From assembly GCF_010183535.1 (NCBI RefSeq), contig NC_071330.1, positions 13,559,717 to 13,623,716 on the forward strand: a stretch of 64,000 nucleotides of DNA, in the 5' to 3' direction. The DNA is from Caenorhabditis remanei (Eukaryota > Nematoda > Chromadorea > Rhabditida > Rhabditidae). The position numbers were made by a program, and so were the translations under genes. This document shows, one piece after another, positions 50,488 to 63,357 of this stretch. The notes beneath the pieces were generated by a model. It had not been told where the DNA came from, ran no database searches, and saw nothing but the letters and a program-made list of their open reading frames with translations. Every line of letters begins with the position of its first letter. Within the stretch, counting starts at the first letter, position 1.

Positions 50488-50625
50488 TCTTTGCTAAGAC
50501 ACACGGATGGACGAATTTTCAGCGGTTTAAAAAAAAGGACAAACAGACGCACGGACAGATTGATTTTTGACACAAATTCAGTAAAAAAGCGGACATCCCG
50601 ATAAACAGACACACAGGAGGACAGA
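50488..50625. repeat. Short acacagacggac-type minisatellite
   Basis: Outlier of the cagacaga family, same orientation as the next array. Confidence 0.7.
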
Positions 50626-50816
50626 TTTTGAAAAAAATCGAGAAAGTCTAATTTTCCATTTCAGACAGTTTTTGAAACGCATTTCTCTACTCTTAGCAAT
50701 TTTTGAAATTTTCCGAAAATTCAATATTTTTTTCTCAAAATATAAATTTTTCTGAAAATTCCCAAAAAGCCAGTTTTACAGTCTAATATTAAAATTTTCA
50801 CATTCTCCTCGTTTCC

Positions 50817-50962
50817 AGCTTTCAGAAAAGTATAATAATGCCCCGGTTTGATGCAAGTCGGGTCCCACCACGAAAACTACAGTAACCCCGATTACGGTAG
50901 TTTTCGTGGTGAGACTCAACTCGTTCAGAATATGGGCATCATTATACTTTTCTGAAAGCTCT
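50817..50962. repeat. H-family hairpin
   Basis: Left arm ggtttgatgcaagtcgg, right arm cgttcagaatatgggc. Confidence 0.85.
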
Positions 50963-51359
50963 CAACGAGGAGAATGTGAATATGAAAAGAAAAAAGAGTG
51001 AAAGTTGAATAGCAACTAATAACTTCCGCCCACACATACGTGAAACTACGCACTTCAGACACTGTGTAGCCGCCATACTGCTGTAATGAATGACACATTT
51101 CAGTTCCTACTTTTCACTTTTTCTTCTTCTTTTCTTTCTCCCTCTTAACTGTCACATCGTATTTAACAAACTGTTTTCTAGTATCTACGCCTATCGTGTC
51201 TGTTGAAGCCTTCTCAATAAAAAAAATTTGAAAGAAGTATTGACTTTTCGGACGGTGTCTTTGTTAAGGGAGGTACACCCAGAAATGGTTGAAATGAACC
51301 GAATCGAAATGAGTTTAGAGACGGAGGTGTTCGGAGAGAGGATTTTGAAAACGAAAAAA

Positions 51360-51460
51360 AAACGCGTCGACGGTACGCCAGGGGTAGGTACGAGATAAAA
51401 AGAGAAGTGGGCGACTGGCGTAGCTACGAGAAAACGCGCCGACAGCACGCCAGAGGTACA
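51360..51460. repeat. Pair of acgcgycgacrgyacgcca units
   Basis: aaacgcgtcgacggtacgcc and aaacgcgccgacagcacgcc, 60 bp apart. Relatives of the tctggcgcgcc motif seen at 5105, 22868, 40995, 48975 and 50385. Confidence 0.6.
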
Positions 51461-51679
51461 AAAATCATTTTTTATATAAAATGAGTCATAGTCCAGTAGT
51501 AGTCCAATAAAATTATCAAAAGAGAGTGATGTTTCTATTCTAGACAAAGAAGATACTTGATGATCATAATAATCAGTCAGGTGATTTAAGGACATCAATT
51601 GGGCGGTGGGGGGGCTAAAAATAGAAAAAAGATTTGATATATGGGAACTATGATACGGAGTGGCATGGGACGGGGGATA

Positions 51680-52545
51680 GTCGAGAAGGACACCGGGATA
51701 AACATAATTACAGACAGGCAGTAGTCAAGAAATTTAGAGAATCAGAGGAAATGCCTCAAAATCAGTAAAAATTTCGAAAATTTGGACTTCCGGGTGGCGA
51801 ATGAAGACATCCGGACAAACAGACTTGACTACAAAAAGAAGAAAAAAGAAGCAAATGCTCAAAAAGATTACGAATCGCAGGAAAATTGCACATGAAATTG
51901 TGCAAATTGGTAAAAAATTGTCAAAACTGCCCAAAATGATTTAGGGACATCTGGACATCCGGACACACAGACAGACAAAAACCAGAAAACTTGAGCTGTG
52001 AACCGGCAAAAAACCCCAAAAAATCGTTTTTTTTTTTTTTGAAATTTCTAAAAAATTTTCGTATATTGAAACAGTAAGATATCCGGACATTTCAGACACA
52101 CAGAGAGACATCCGGACACACAGACAGACACACAGACAAACAGAATGTTTCAATTTCTGAGATTCGAGACATCCCGAACCCTAGAAACGTCTTTTATTTT
52201 ATTTTTCGGGACAAACAGACACACAGATTGATATTTGGACAGTCGAAAATTTAAAATCTAAAAATTTGGACATCTGGACATCTAGACAAACGGACACACA
52301 AACAGACGGGATAACAAAAAAGCGACAGTTCCCAATTTTCAGATTTTCAGATTGGAACCCGAAACGGCAATCGTATTTTGACACAGTAGGACATCCAGAC
52401 ATTTCAGACACAAAGACAGACATCTGGACATTTGGACACACAGATAGACCGGAAAAATGATAGAAATTTTGGGATTTAACACCTACGAAAGGCGAAAAAT
52501 CTCGTTTTTGAGACATCCGGACACACAGACTCACAGACAGACATT
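51680..52545. repeat. Minisatellite ggacatccggacacacagacag
   Basis: Reverse orientation of the 43195 array. Part of it (52140-52300) is an inverted copy of 43300-43490, including the interspersed unique DNA. Confidence 0.9.
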
Positions 52546-52574
52546 AAAGAAGTTTTTTCAACAGTGTCCAATGA

Positions 52575-52990
52575 AAAAAAGTGGGGTAAAAAGAAGTGGA
52601 GACGCACAAGAAGAAATCATCATCTTCATTTTCATCAGAAAAAGGAAAAAAGGGGAAGAAGAGAGAAGAGAGAGAGAGAGAGAACAGGGTGTGGCGCTGA
52701 GAGGGGGGGGGGATTGTGTCCTCCTCCCGCGTCGTCTTCCCGCCGAAAAGGGGGCGGAGTCACCCGTCGCCCCCCGACCATACAAATAGAAAACATACAC
52801 AGAACACGAGAGGGGGAAAGGGGGGGGGGACGGGAACAAGAAGAAGAAGATTTTTTAATGATGATGATGTTGATGCGGTTTGCGTCTTCTGGAGACACGA
52901 CGTCGGGTGGAATGAAGAAAAATGACTGCGGTTTTGAGATAAGAGGGTGTGGTGGTAGGAGATGGGGGGAGGACACCTGTCTCAGTGGTT
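52575..52990. other. Purine-rich low-complexity DNA
   Basis: GAAGA, GAGAGA and poly-G runs. The 171-codon frame here is compositionally forced (Arg/Glu/Gly) and has no conserved features. Confidence 0.7.
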
Positions 52991-53009
52991 TTGCAGAACC
53001 AAAAAAAAG

Positions 53010-53350
53010 TGATGAGAGACGCAGAGAAACAAGAGCGTCTGGTTGTCTAGTGTCTCACACTAGCTGCCGAGGTACCTAAGATTCGGAGACTGATATCTCG
53101 AAAGTGGGCGGAGCTAGCAAAAAGTTTTCAACTACAAAAATGTAGAGAATTTTAAGGAAATTGTTTTAATAGTTGACAGTTTTTAAATTGGAGGAAAGGA
53201 TTTTGAGATTTTTTGATTTGAAAAAAAAACTACTGAGTTCTATCTTTAAAGGCGCATATCTCAAAAGTAGGCGGGGGTTAGCAAGAAGATGTCAATTAAG
53301 AAACTGTAGAGAATTTTAAGGAAAACATTTTAATAATAAACATTTTAAAA
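53010..53350. repeat. GTGGGCGG repeat, two tandem copies
   Basis: tatctcgaaagtgggcggagc at 53092 and tatctcaaaagtaggcggg at 53257, each followed by tgtagagaattttaagg; relative of 12900-13080. Confidence 0.8.
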
Positions 53351-53637
53351 TATAATTTAAGTTTTTTGAAATATGACAGTTTTTTGGAAGGAAGTTGATA
53401 CGATAATACGAGTCCAAGGATTTTGAAAACCGGAAACAGCCGAAAACTAGCGTAACATTTGCAATTCTCTATTAGAAACAATTTTAAAGCTTTAGTTTTA
53501 TGTTTTTTGTCTTTTTTTGGTACTTTTGAAAATTTCCGAAATTTCAGATATTTTCTCAAAATTTACATTTTTCTGAAATTTTTCAAAAAATCCGTTTACC
53601 AGTCCTAAAATTAGCATTTTCACAATCTCCTCGTCAA

Positions 53638-53782
53638 GAGCTTTCATAAAAGTATAAACAAGCCTATGTTCTGAGCGATTTGGGTCCCACCGCGAAAACT
53701 ACAGTAACCCCGACCGGTAGTTTTCGTGGCGAGACCCAACTCGCTCAGATTATAGGCTTGTTTATAATTTTCTGAAAGCTCT
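53638..53782. repeat. H-family hairpin
   Basis: Both arms of the aagcctat.ttctgagcga type, with matching outer ends cctcgtcaagagc / gctcttgacaagg. Confidence 0.9.
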
Positions 53783-54385
53783 TGACAAGGTGAAATTGAA
53801 TATAAGGATTAAAATTCGGAAAAATGAACTAGCAAAGTTTTTTTTGTTGAATAAATGTGACTGTTAAAATAGAAATGAGGTGGTTTTTAAGCTAATTCTA
53901 TTCCAATTTTATAAAAAATTTTGAAATTTTTTGTGAACTTCTCCTCATCCTTAGGTAACTTATCATCCACCACTTCCCTTTCTGTCCTAACAGTTCAAAC
54001 AACAGGAATTTCTGTCATGAATGAGGCAAGAAAAAATTCAAAACTGATTACCTGCTTATCGTTTAAAACAGTGGTTTATAGGTGTGTGTAGTGGAAAGAG
54101 AGAGGACATTTTATTGGTTTCTTTTTCTTCTTTTTCTCTAGAATTTTATGACACCGTCAGTCGATAGGGGAAGCATTTGGGGGAGGAAGTATTTTGGGTG
54201 TGACACGTTGTGCCTGGCAGAATTATTTCATTTTTCAGAGAAACCGGGGGGTATACTGTAGTGCTCTTTTATGGGAGTGGCTTTGGCGCGCAGACTAGAA
54301 AATATGATAATTTTTGCAAAATATGAGGAAATGAGTTTTGCAAAAAACATTTCAAGTGGGAGGGGGGGGGGACGCTTATGAACTA
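53783..54385. other. Intergenic, no feature
   Basis: No exon, tRNA or clear repeat recognised. Confidence 0.5.
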
Positions 54386-54467
54386 CGGTATGCGCCTTTA
54401 AACTGGGATACTATAGTTTTCGTGGTGGGACCCAACCTATGGGATGATTACACTTTTTTGAAAGCCC
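54386..54467. repeat. H-family right half
   Basis: Only the right arm and its outer flank remain. Confidence 0.7.
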
Positions 54468-54955
54468 GCGACTAGTTGAGTCTGACTGTCCAAGTTTCAT
54501 AAAAATTGAACCCCAAATGAGTGAGCAGAAGTTTAAAAAAATTTTTGTTTTTCGAAAAATTTCGAAAAGTGTAACTTTGGCAATTTTTAGTATTTCTGGT
54601 TGTTTTTAAGCTGAAAAATGTAAAATCATTTGTATTTTCCGGAAAAATAAAAATATTTGCTTTCTTTCAATTTCAAACTGGTTCTGATGCACTGGAAGTT
54701 TTGACACTGCCAAAAACTAAAAAAAAAAGTGTATTTCTGTTTGATTTTGTCACTAAATTGGTCTCAGACTATTTTTGACAAAAACTCAACCGATTCTGGT
54801 CAATTTCCGACAAAAACCAGCTCAAAAAATTGAAAACTGACCGAGTTACATATTTTCGAAAATTTTTCGAAAAATCAGATTTTCTCTTATCGATGATATC
54901 TTGTTTGATTTTGTTATAACAAAACTGAATCTAACATTTTCAGATTCTACTCATC

Positions 54956-55100
54956 GAGAGCTTTTAGAAAAGTATAATCATGCCTATATTCGGTTCGAGT
55001 TGGGTCTCGCCACGAAAACTACAGTAACCCTGACCCGTTTTCGTGGCGAGACCCAACTTGCTCAGAATATAGGCTTGTTTATACTTTTTTGAAAGCTCTC
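54956..55100. repeat. H-family hairpin
   Basis: Left cctatattcggttcgag, right cttgctcagaatataggc. Confidence 0.9.
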
Positions 55101-55671
55101 GATGAGCTGAATTCAATTATGATACCTAGAATCGGGGAATAGAAAATCCCGAGAAAATTGATCCGAAATTTTAGTTTTGAAAATTGATCAAACTACAAAA
55201 ACTCAAAAGTTTCGGTTTATTACTCGTTACTTGCAAATATTGAAAAATTGACATATGGAATTTAATTTTTTTTCTCAAATATAATTCCAAGAACAGACCA
55301 AACTGATAAGAACCAAGTGTGCTGATGTCAAAAATTAAGAAAAAGGTCAGCAGAAAAAAAATTGCGAAATTGGAATGTTGAGTAGATTCTCTCTTATCTT
55401 TCGTGGTCTCTGTCACACAGTTTGTAGTGATAAGAGCACGACAAACAGATGGAAAGGGAGGGAGGGGAGTCTATTATTTGTTTCTCTTTTTTTTGTTGCT
55501 CATTGTGTTCTTTTTCTTGGAAAAACGGGTGAACATGAGTGTGGAGTGAGCAAAAACTAATGGACGTGGGGGTTTAAACCAAAAATTTCTTTTTTGAAAT
55601 TTCAGCGAGTGGTAACATTTTCAGGTGCAGTCTCAGAAATTCGAAAGTAACATAGCTAGACTCAGCGCATC

Positions 55672-55818
55672 GAGAGCTTTCAGAAAAGTATAATCATGCC
55701 TAGGTTTGGTACAAGTTGGGTCCCACCACGAAAACTACAGTAACCCCTGGCCCGTTTTCGTGGTGAGACCCAATTTGCACCAAACCTAGGCATGATTATA
55801 CTTTTCTGAAAGCTCTCG
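55672..55818. repeat. H-family hairpin, best-preserved example
   Basis: The family unit is a 140-160 bp palindrome. Its outer ends are gagctttcagaaaagtata and the complement. A variable 20-bp arm segment follows, then gttgggtcccaccacg and aaaactacagtaaccc, and a short loop. In this copy both arms carry catgcctaggtttggt and differ at only a few sites. Complete copies are flanked by an extra block of about 150 bp (acagattttcgaaacttttc ... tatgaaacttagacagtcag), so the full unit approaches 450 bp. No target duplication was identified. Confidence 0.95.
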
Positions 55819-56954
55819 ACAAGGAGAATGTGAAATTTTTAATTTCGTAGATGTTGGAAAAACAGAATAAGTTTGGAAGACTTTGAGTTTTCAAAAATTT
55901 CAAAGTTTTTCAAAAATCTCAAAGTTTGTTAATTTTTATCAGATCGGGCTGATTTTTGGGTCGGAATAACTGAAAAAGTTCGCAAGTGGACAGTAATGTA
56001 CAGTAATCCACAGAATTTCGGTGTGAGACCCAAAATGTTTCAACCAAAAGTTAGCCACTATTATACTCATATGAAAGGTCTTGAAAAGTTGAATCCATAA
56101 ATCTAACTTTCACAAATTTTGATATCAATTCGACTGAGATACGGTTGTTTCGAATTTCGAAAATTTCGAAAAGTTTCGAAAATCTATAACTCCCTTAATT
56201 TTCAACATTTTTAGCTGGTTTTTGGCTTAAAATGTGCGGAAAGAGTAGGAGATTTTTGGAAAATTAATTTCAGCCCTAATCGGTCTCACCACGAAAAAAT
56301 TTAAAAAAGAGAACAAAGCGAACATGATAGGGTGTAACTATCCAATCAGGGTCATTTAAGAAGACGACCTTGTCTAGATAATTATTGTAATGATTCAAAA
56401 AATGGGCGTGGCCTCTCCGGCCGTAATTAAGCCGAATGATCTTTGAAAAACTGTTAACAAAAATATCAATAAAATGGGTATCCGGTTTGTTTTTTTTTTC
56501 TCATTTTTTCCTACTAAAGTGACAAAAATCTGTGTCAAAATCGTATAAGTCAGGACTGTTGGTTGGCTGGGTGATTTATCACCCAGCAGACACTGATTAC
56601 CGTTAATTTTCCATTATATCGGAATCAAGGAGAGGAGTGATAAATTGATGGATGACATTTAGAGATTTATGACACTTTTTTGATTTGGGATGGGATGGGC
56701 GCGTGATTTGGAAGTAAGAAAAAAGGAGTGGGGGAACAGGATTGATTTTTCAAAGAGAGATTGTTTTTTGACAAAAAGTTCAAATCATTCTGCGTGTTTT
56801 AAGCTAAAAATCAAAAAAATCGGTTGAAAACAAAGAAAGTTACAGATTTTCGAAACTTTTAGAAAGACTTTTTTCGAGAAAAGTTTAAACTACTGTAACT
56901 CGTTCATTTGAGGTTACATTTTTATGAAACTTAGACAATCAGACACAGTTAATT

Positions 56955-57098
56955 GAGAGCTTTCAGAAAAGTATAAACAAGCCTATATTCTGAGCAAGTT
57001 GGGTCCCTCCACGAAAACTACCGTAATCTGGGATACTGTAGTTTTCGTGACGAGACCCAACTCGCCCAGAATATGATGATTATACTTTTCCGAAAGCT
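56955..57098. repeat. H-family hairpin
   Basis: Left arm tatattctgagcaag, right arm cgcccagaatatg shortened by about 5 bp. Confidence 0.9.
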
Positions 57099-57305
57099 GG
57101 GAACGAGGAAATTGTGAAAATGTTCATTTTAAGTTTGTGAAACTGACTTTTTCAAAGTTTTCTGAAAAATGTATCCAATCGGAATTGAAAAACGACGATG
57201 AAAACGGTTCAACATTTTTCCAAAACTTTCGAAAATTCATCACTTTTCTTACCGATGATATCTTGCTTGATTTTGTTTCAACAAAGCTGAATATAACATT
57301 TTCAA

Positions 57306-57477
57306 ACTCTACTCATCGAGAGCTTTCAGAAAAGTATAATCATGCCTGTATTCTGGGCGAGTTGGATCTCGCCACGAAAACTACAGTAACCCCGACAGGT
57401 AGTTTTCGTGGCAAGACCCAACTCGCCCAGAATACAGGCATGATTATACTTCTCTGAAAGCTCTCGATGAGTAGAGT
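57306..57477. repeat. H-family hairpin with long matching ends
   Basis: Arms extend outward to actctactcatcgagagc / gctctcgatgagtagagt; both inner arms of the ctgtattctgggcgag type. Almost a perfect palindrome. Confidence 0.95.
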
Positions 57478-57619
57478 CTGAAAATATTAAATTCATATGA
57501 CTTGAGCTACCTCGAATTTTTCGAAAAGTTTCGAAAATCTGTAAATTTGTGAATTCTGAACGGATTCGACTGGCTTTAGGCTTAAAATGTGCGGAATATT
57601 CGGGAATGTTTATGAAAAA

Positions 57620-58230
57620 TATATTTGATCTCCACCCACAATAATATCACCTACATACAGTAAGTAACCTATGTTCTCTGGAAAAAAAACCAAAAGTCAT
57701 AGGCGGCTGAGTAGGTCAAAACAGAAAAGAGACAACGCCCATGTTCTCCTTCCCCCTTCTAAATCTTTCCCGTTCTTCCCATCCGATCCATTATGATAAA
57801 TGAATTGTGATAACCCTCTCTGCGTCTCTCATCTCTCTCTCCCCCCTCCATCAACCACACCCATCTCTCCTACAGTACGCCCGTTCGGCCATTACCTACA
57901 GTAATTTTTTTTCGCGATGTTTGTATACTGAAGGGCGACGTCTTCTAAAATGAAGAAGATGATCGACGATCACCGCGGGAAGTTTTCGGGGAATTCCAAG
58001 TGCGGAAGGAACTTTTTTGGGTGGGGTCTCTTGTTGGTCAGGTGAGAGAAGGGGGGACCGAGAATAAAAGTGATATGAAAATAGAAATGATATGTTCGAT
58101 TGGTTACGTTATAGCTGATCACTTTTTTATTTGGGGGAACGAAGTGGTGATGATCAGAATAACAATTACATTTTGCGGTAGGAAGAGGGAAGAGTGGGAC
58201 TGAGATTTTTTGTAGGTCAAAATCTTTTTA
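57620..58230. other. Intergenic, pyrimidine-rich stretch
   Basis: ctctctgcgtctctcatctc and similar runs at 57815-57850; no exon. Confidence 0.5.
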
Positions 58231-58420
58231 AAGATGATTTTTTGATTTTTCACTAAAAGTTCAGATTATGCCGCTTGTTTTATGCTAAAAATCAAGAAAA
58301 ATGGTTTTAAACTAAGAAAGTTACAGATTTTCGAAACTTTTCGAAAAACCTCGAAAAATTCAAACTACTGTAACTCACTAATTTCGGCTTCAGTTTTTTG
58401 AAACTTCCACAGTTTGATTC

Positions 58421-58593
58421 ACCTTGTCAAGAGCTTTCAGAAAAGTATAATCATGCCTAGGTTTGGTGCAAGTTGGGTCCCGCCACGAAAAGTACCGTAG
58501 TCCGTGCTTTGGTTACTGTAGTTTTCGTGGTGGGACTCAACTTTCTCTAAACCATGGCTTGTTTATACTTTTCTGAATGCTCTCGACAAGCTG
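58421..58593. repeat. H-family hairpin, mixed arms
   Basis: Left aggtttggtgcaag type, right ctctaaaccatggcttg type. Confidence 0.9.
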
Positions 58594-59232
58594 ATTTTGA
58601 AAATGTCAAATTCATTTGTCTTGAGCAAAAACGGAAAAAAATACATCATTGGGTACAAAAATTCGCTTGTTTTTGGCGCACTTTTGACGCCTAACCCCCT
58701 ATCCTGAGTTTTGTCCAAAAATGTCTCTGGTCCTCCATTCAATCATTAAAAATAGTGATCAGAGAGCGAATTAAGCGTCTAAAAGGGAGAGAGAAAAAGA
58801 GAAAACGTGTTCTAATCACCACGGGAGAAATAGTGTGGTGATCAGAAGAGAGTCGAGAGAAAAATGGACACCGCCCATGTTCGGGTTGTGGTCGTTTCCG
58901 GTGATGGAATTGATGGAAAAGGGATTAGAGATGAAAGTTAACGGGTTGCTGCTGGGGATATGGTCTGCAGAAGGATAGAGAAGCCAGGGTGTCTAGTTTC
59001 TTTTTTTATAATAAAACATCATATGGATCTTTGGAATATTGTATAGTGATCAGCTATGCAATAGTGATCTACCGGAGATCAGGATCATTCGCTATACTCA
59101 ATTATCGGTTTGCGAACACTTGTCAGTGGGTGTCATCTAATTTGTACCAAATGGTCTCGAAGCGATAAACTTGATTTTGCTGTCTTTTTCTCAGTTTTTG
59201 CTCAGGACACACGAATTCAATATTTTTGGAAT

Positions 59233-59406
59233 CAGCTCATTGAGAGCTTTCAGAAAAGTATAATCATGCCTATATTCTGAGCGAGTCGGGTCTCACCACG
59301 AAAGCTACCATAATCTGGGATACTGTAGTTTAGTTTTCGTGGTGGGACCCAACTTGCACCAAACAATGGCATGTTTATACTTTTCTGAAAGCTCTCGGCG
59401 AGCTGA
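59233..59406. repeat. H-family hairpin, mixed arms
   Basis: Left tatattctgagcgag type, right gcaccaaacaatggc type. Confidence 0.9.
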
Positions 59407-59663
59407 ATCTTTATTTTTGTGTTTTATCAAAATTGAAGAATGAATATATGAGTTACAATAGTTTTACCCATTTTCAAAACTTTTTGAGTCGCTGTGACTT
59501 TGCCTATTTTTTATTAATACGGCTGTTTTGAGATTAAAATGCTTCATATCCGTTTGGATAGTCCCAAAAACCAAAAATTTCTATTTCAATTGCTCTGAAA
59601 TGCGCTTAATCTCTGCGTAGATCAAAATCAAAAACTTTCTCTTTTTTTCAAAAAAAATAATAA

Positions 59664-61289
59664 TCAAACAATAAAAGAATCTCCTAAAAACAAATGATTT
59701 TCTTGTGGTTTCGCCGTATTATTTCTCATTTGAACCGACGTTTTGACTCTAATTTGATTGCAGGATAACACATGGATATCGATGATATAAATGGAGATGG
59801 ACACGCTGCACGAGAGATGCACCAGTAGATCATACTGAAAAAATCGATAATTATTATATGAAGGAGTTTGTCTGGATATCCGGACTTACCCAATTCCCGA
59901 TAAAATTGGCCATTGTATACGTGGTAATTACTGCGAACATCATTATGAACACCAAGAATTCCTTCCACTGCCGATATTTGATATTACAAGAACACGCTCC
60001 TTCCAAAATGAATATTACGAAAAATAACATCGTTAAGACGTCGGAAATGCATAATAAGGAGAGTCCGATCTGGAAAAATTAGGTTGTAAGATTTTTGAAA
60101 TAACCAGAATTGGTTTTTCACAAAAAGTTCAGATTATTTATCGTGTTTTAAGCTAAAAATCAAGGAAATCGGTTAAAAACTAAGATAGTTACGGATTTTC
60201 GAAACTTTTCAAAAAACGCCAAAAAATTAAAACAACTCTAACTCGCTCATTTGAGGTTTAATTTTTATGAAACTTAGAAAGTTAGACTCGGCTAGACGAG
60301 AGCTTTCAGAATAGTATAATCATGCCTAGGTTTGGTGGTAATTGGGTCCCACCACGAAAACTACAGTAAGACGCAGACTACGGTAGTTTTCGTGGCGGGA
60401 CCCAACTTGACCCAAATTAGGCTTGTTTATACTTTTCTGAAAGCTCTTGGCACTCTGAATTGTAATTTTTTAATGTTATCAATTCTGAGGCATCATTAAG
60501 TGAGGTACGACAAGATTCAGGATTTCAAGTATTTTCGAATAATTCGAAAATCTGTAAATTTGTCCACTTTCGCCGATTTAGTTTGATCTTTAATGCAAAA
60601 TGCGCAGAATTTTTTTTTTAATTTTTCAGGAAAAATAGTCGTGACTAATGAAGATTAGGTGATTAAGATTAGGATTAGGCTCTAGGCTTTATAGAATTTT
60701 TTTCTCCAAAAAATTAAAAATCTAATTTTCAAACAAAAAAACTCTGTGCATGGAATTCAGAGTAACGGGAGCTTCCAGAAAAGTATAGTCATGTCATAGC
60801 TAAAAAAAACTACCGTAATCTGGGTTACTGTAGTTTTTGTGGTGGGACCCTACCTATGGCATGATTATACTTTTCTAAAAGCTCTCGTCACCCTGAATCT
60901 TAATAACTAAATTAAAGAGCCCAAAATTCTGAACCCACCATAAAACTCTTCCTCATATAACACCACGCGAATCGCTGTGCAATTGTGCAGAAGAACACAG
61001 AAAACACTCCGATTTTTAGACGATTTTTGTAGATCATCACATTTTTTGCCGGTTTTTTCATAATAAAATATCTGTAGATCAAACAAATCGATCCGAATAA
61101 TAAAAGTACCAGAAATGGGAAATAGCTGGGAACATCGAGATCTTCTGACAGGTAGTAGAATGAGGACGATGGCCGTTTTGGATATTTCAATGGATTTGGA
61201 TTTCTGCCGAAGAGTATGATAGTGACGGATGAGGAGAACATAGTGAAGATGGAGGACAGGAGAATCATGATTTGGACTCTGGAAGAGAT
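59664..61289 (-). CDS. Multi-pass membrane protein, possibly a chemoreceptor-like 7TM; 5' end uncertain
   Basis: Exons 61289-60939, 60069-59890 and 59834-59664 join in phase 0 with canonical introns. From the first ATG (61268) they give 226 aa. Six hydrophobic helices are visible: near residues 2-20 (ILLSSIFTMFSSSVTIILF), YFPFLVLLLFGSICLIY, IGVFSVFFCTIAQRF, then LCISDVLTMLFFVIFIL, FLVFIMMFAVITTYTM, and last LVHLSCSVSISIYIIDI, followed by a polar tail. Exon 61289 starts behind a clean ttttcag and is open through the acceptor, so an upstream exon with another helix may exist but was not found, or the mRNA is trans-spliced here. No family motif is firm. H-family hairpins occupy intron 1. Confidence 0.75.
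60298..60447. repeat. H-family hairpin in intron 1 of the membrane gene
   Basis: Left aggtttggtggtaa type, right gacccaaattaggc type. Confidence 0.9.
60756..60898. repeat. H-family hairpin, shortened
   Basis: Ends attcagagtaacgggagc / gctctcgtcaccctgaat; the variable arm segment and cccaccacg of the left side are missing. Confidence 0.8.
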
Positions 61290-61587
61290 CTGAAAAACAG
61301 AAAAATTGGAAAGAAACGGACACGGATTCAGTTAAAAAGAGAAAAACAACAGCTTTCAGAAAAGTATGATCATGCCCAGGTTTGGTGCAAGTCTGCAAAT
61401 GCATTTTTCACGAAAACTGCTGATTATTTCGCGTGTTTTAAGCTACAAATCAAGGAAATCGGTGGGAAACTAGGAAAGTTACAGATTTTCGAAACTTTTC
61501 GAAAACCTCGAAACATTTAAACTACTGTAACTCACTCATTTGAGGTTCACTTTTTATGAAACTTAGACAGTCAGACTCAGCTTGTCA

Positions 61588-61747
61588 AGAGCTTTCAGAA
61601 AAGTATAATCATGGCCAGGTTTGGTGCGAGTCGGGTCTCACCACGAAACTACGGTATGCGCCTTTAAATGAGAAAGGAGTACTGTAGTTTTCGTGGTGAG
61701 ACCCGATTTAGAGCAAACCTGGGAATGATCATACTTTTCTGAAAGCC
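61588..61747. repeat. H-family hairpin, with a lone left half at 61352-61393
   Basis: Complete; arms of the ccaggtttggtgcgag and gagcaaacctggg type. Confidence 0.9.
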
Positions 61748-61859
61748 GGGAACGAGGAGAATGTGAAAATTTAGATGTACAAGTGAAAATTAGGTTTTTG
61801 AGAAAAAATATGAAAATTTTCAGAAATTTCTTTTTCAGCTCCAGCAAGATATAGAAAAT

Positions 61860-63357
61860 GTTGCAAAAAAATAATAATTGAAATTGATAATCTAATCCCG
61901 TCTCTCTCCCATTTATTTCAAAAATAGCCTAATCCCTCAATATCAATTTCCGGATTCTACTGCAAAATTCTTCTTTTTTTAGAATTCCAATCTAATTTTT
62001 CTTTGCTTTAAAATTCTGAACAAAAGCTCAAAGTCAAAAAATTCAAAAAATCAAACTCCAATTCACATTTCGAATTTTTTGTTCCGATGAAAGCAAAAAT
62101 ATGTACGAATAATCCGGAAATTTGATAGGGGATTAGTGTTCTAGAGTCATCTGATCGGTCACTTTTTGCAACATTCGTATTTTTTTAAAGAGTGAAAAAA
62201 ATGAATAGAAAAAAGAAAGAAGAAGTTATGCATGACTGAATTTAAGTACGTCAGAGGAGTCTCCCGATATGAGAACGGCAAGAACTCGGCTCGTGCTCTT
62301 TAAAAAAATGTAGTCACGACTATTCCGCTTATTTTAAGCCAAAAACCAGCAAAAGCTTTCAAACCTCACAAAGTTACAGATTTTCGAAAAGTTTTACAAT
62401 ATTCTACAACCTCAAAAACTCTCATAAATCACATTTTTTGCGTCTATGTGATATGAATCTTAAAATTTTAGATTCAGCCTAACAAGGGGTTTCAGAAAAA
62501 TATAAGCATGCCTGGGTTCGCTTCAGATCTTGTCGATACTACGATTTGCGTCGTTAAAACTAGGTTACAGTAGTTGTAGGTTTTAATTAAATGTTTTATA
62601 CTTATCTTGATGGGGGTGGAGGTTCCAACAATACAAGATGATAGAAGAAGATAGATGATGACTACAGAGGTGAACCATCAAAGAGCGGTGAGATGAAAAG
62701 AGTGGGACTAAATGAGTACACTAATCTAGAAAAATGACAAAAACTGTGTTAAAAGATATTTAAAATTAAAAAAATGTGGATGACTTTTCATAAACTTTAG
62801 TGACGATATTCTAAATTCTATAGATTTATTCATCGTTTATCAAAGGATTTTAGCTCAACACCAATGGGAATTTTTCACCTCGACTAAAAATTCTGAAAGA
62901 AGAAGGTTCCTGTGAATGGACATCCACATTAAAGGCCCACAAGTTGTGAGAAAATTTGAGAAAACGAGAAGAATTGAGCAAAAATCTTGTCCGAGAGGAC
63001 TACACTGCCGAGTGGAAAAACTCTTCCACCAAGGCTCAGGACAACGGGAAAATGAATTTCCGAAATTCTGTAAGTCTAACTATTTTTGTCCGATTCGGTT
63101 GGTTTTAGATTCAAATTGAAGCTAATTTGAATAGTTAATGCTGAAAAATACAACAGTCATGGGTTGATGACCATAACTACAGTAACCCAGGCGTAAAGGC
63201 GTGCAGGTTGTAATACTGTGAGATGCTTATTGAAATGAGAAAGATAATTTATACATTATTCGAAAATCTGCAAATTTGATTTTTTTTAAATAGAGTTTGG
63301 TCAAAACTACAGTATCCAAACCTTAAAGATATAAAAAAGGCTCAAAAGACGCAGGAT
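61860..63357. other. Intergenic, no exon seen
   Basis: Contains a degenerate H-family unit at about 62480-62575, the ccgagaggactacac terminus at 62988-63008 and an isolated ctacagtaacccag motif at 63176. Confidence 0.5.

Noticed and set aside
52564..53079. 171-codon Arg/Glu-rich frame
   Set aside because: Lies in purine-rich low-complexity DNA with no splice signals or motifs.
60907..61404. 165-codon minus-strand frame as the true product
   Set aside because: It is a shadow frame of the real exon 61289-60939, which has proper splice sites and a membrane-helix pattern.
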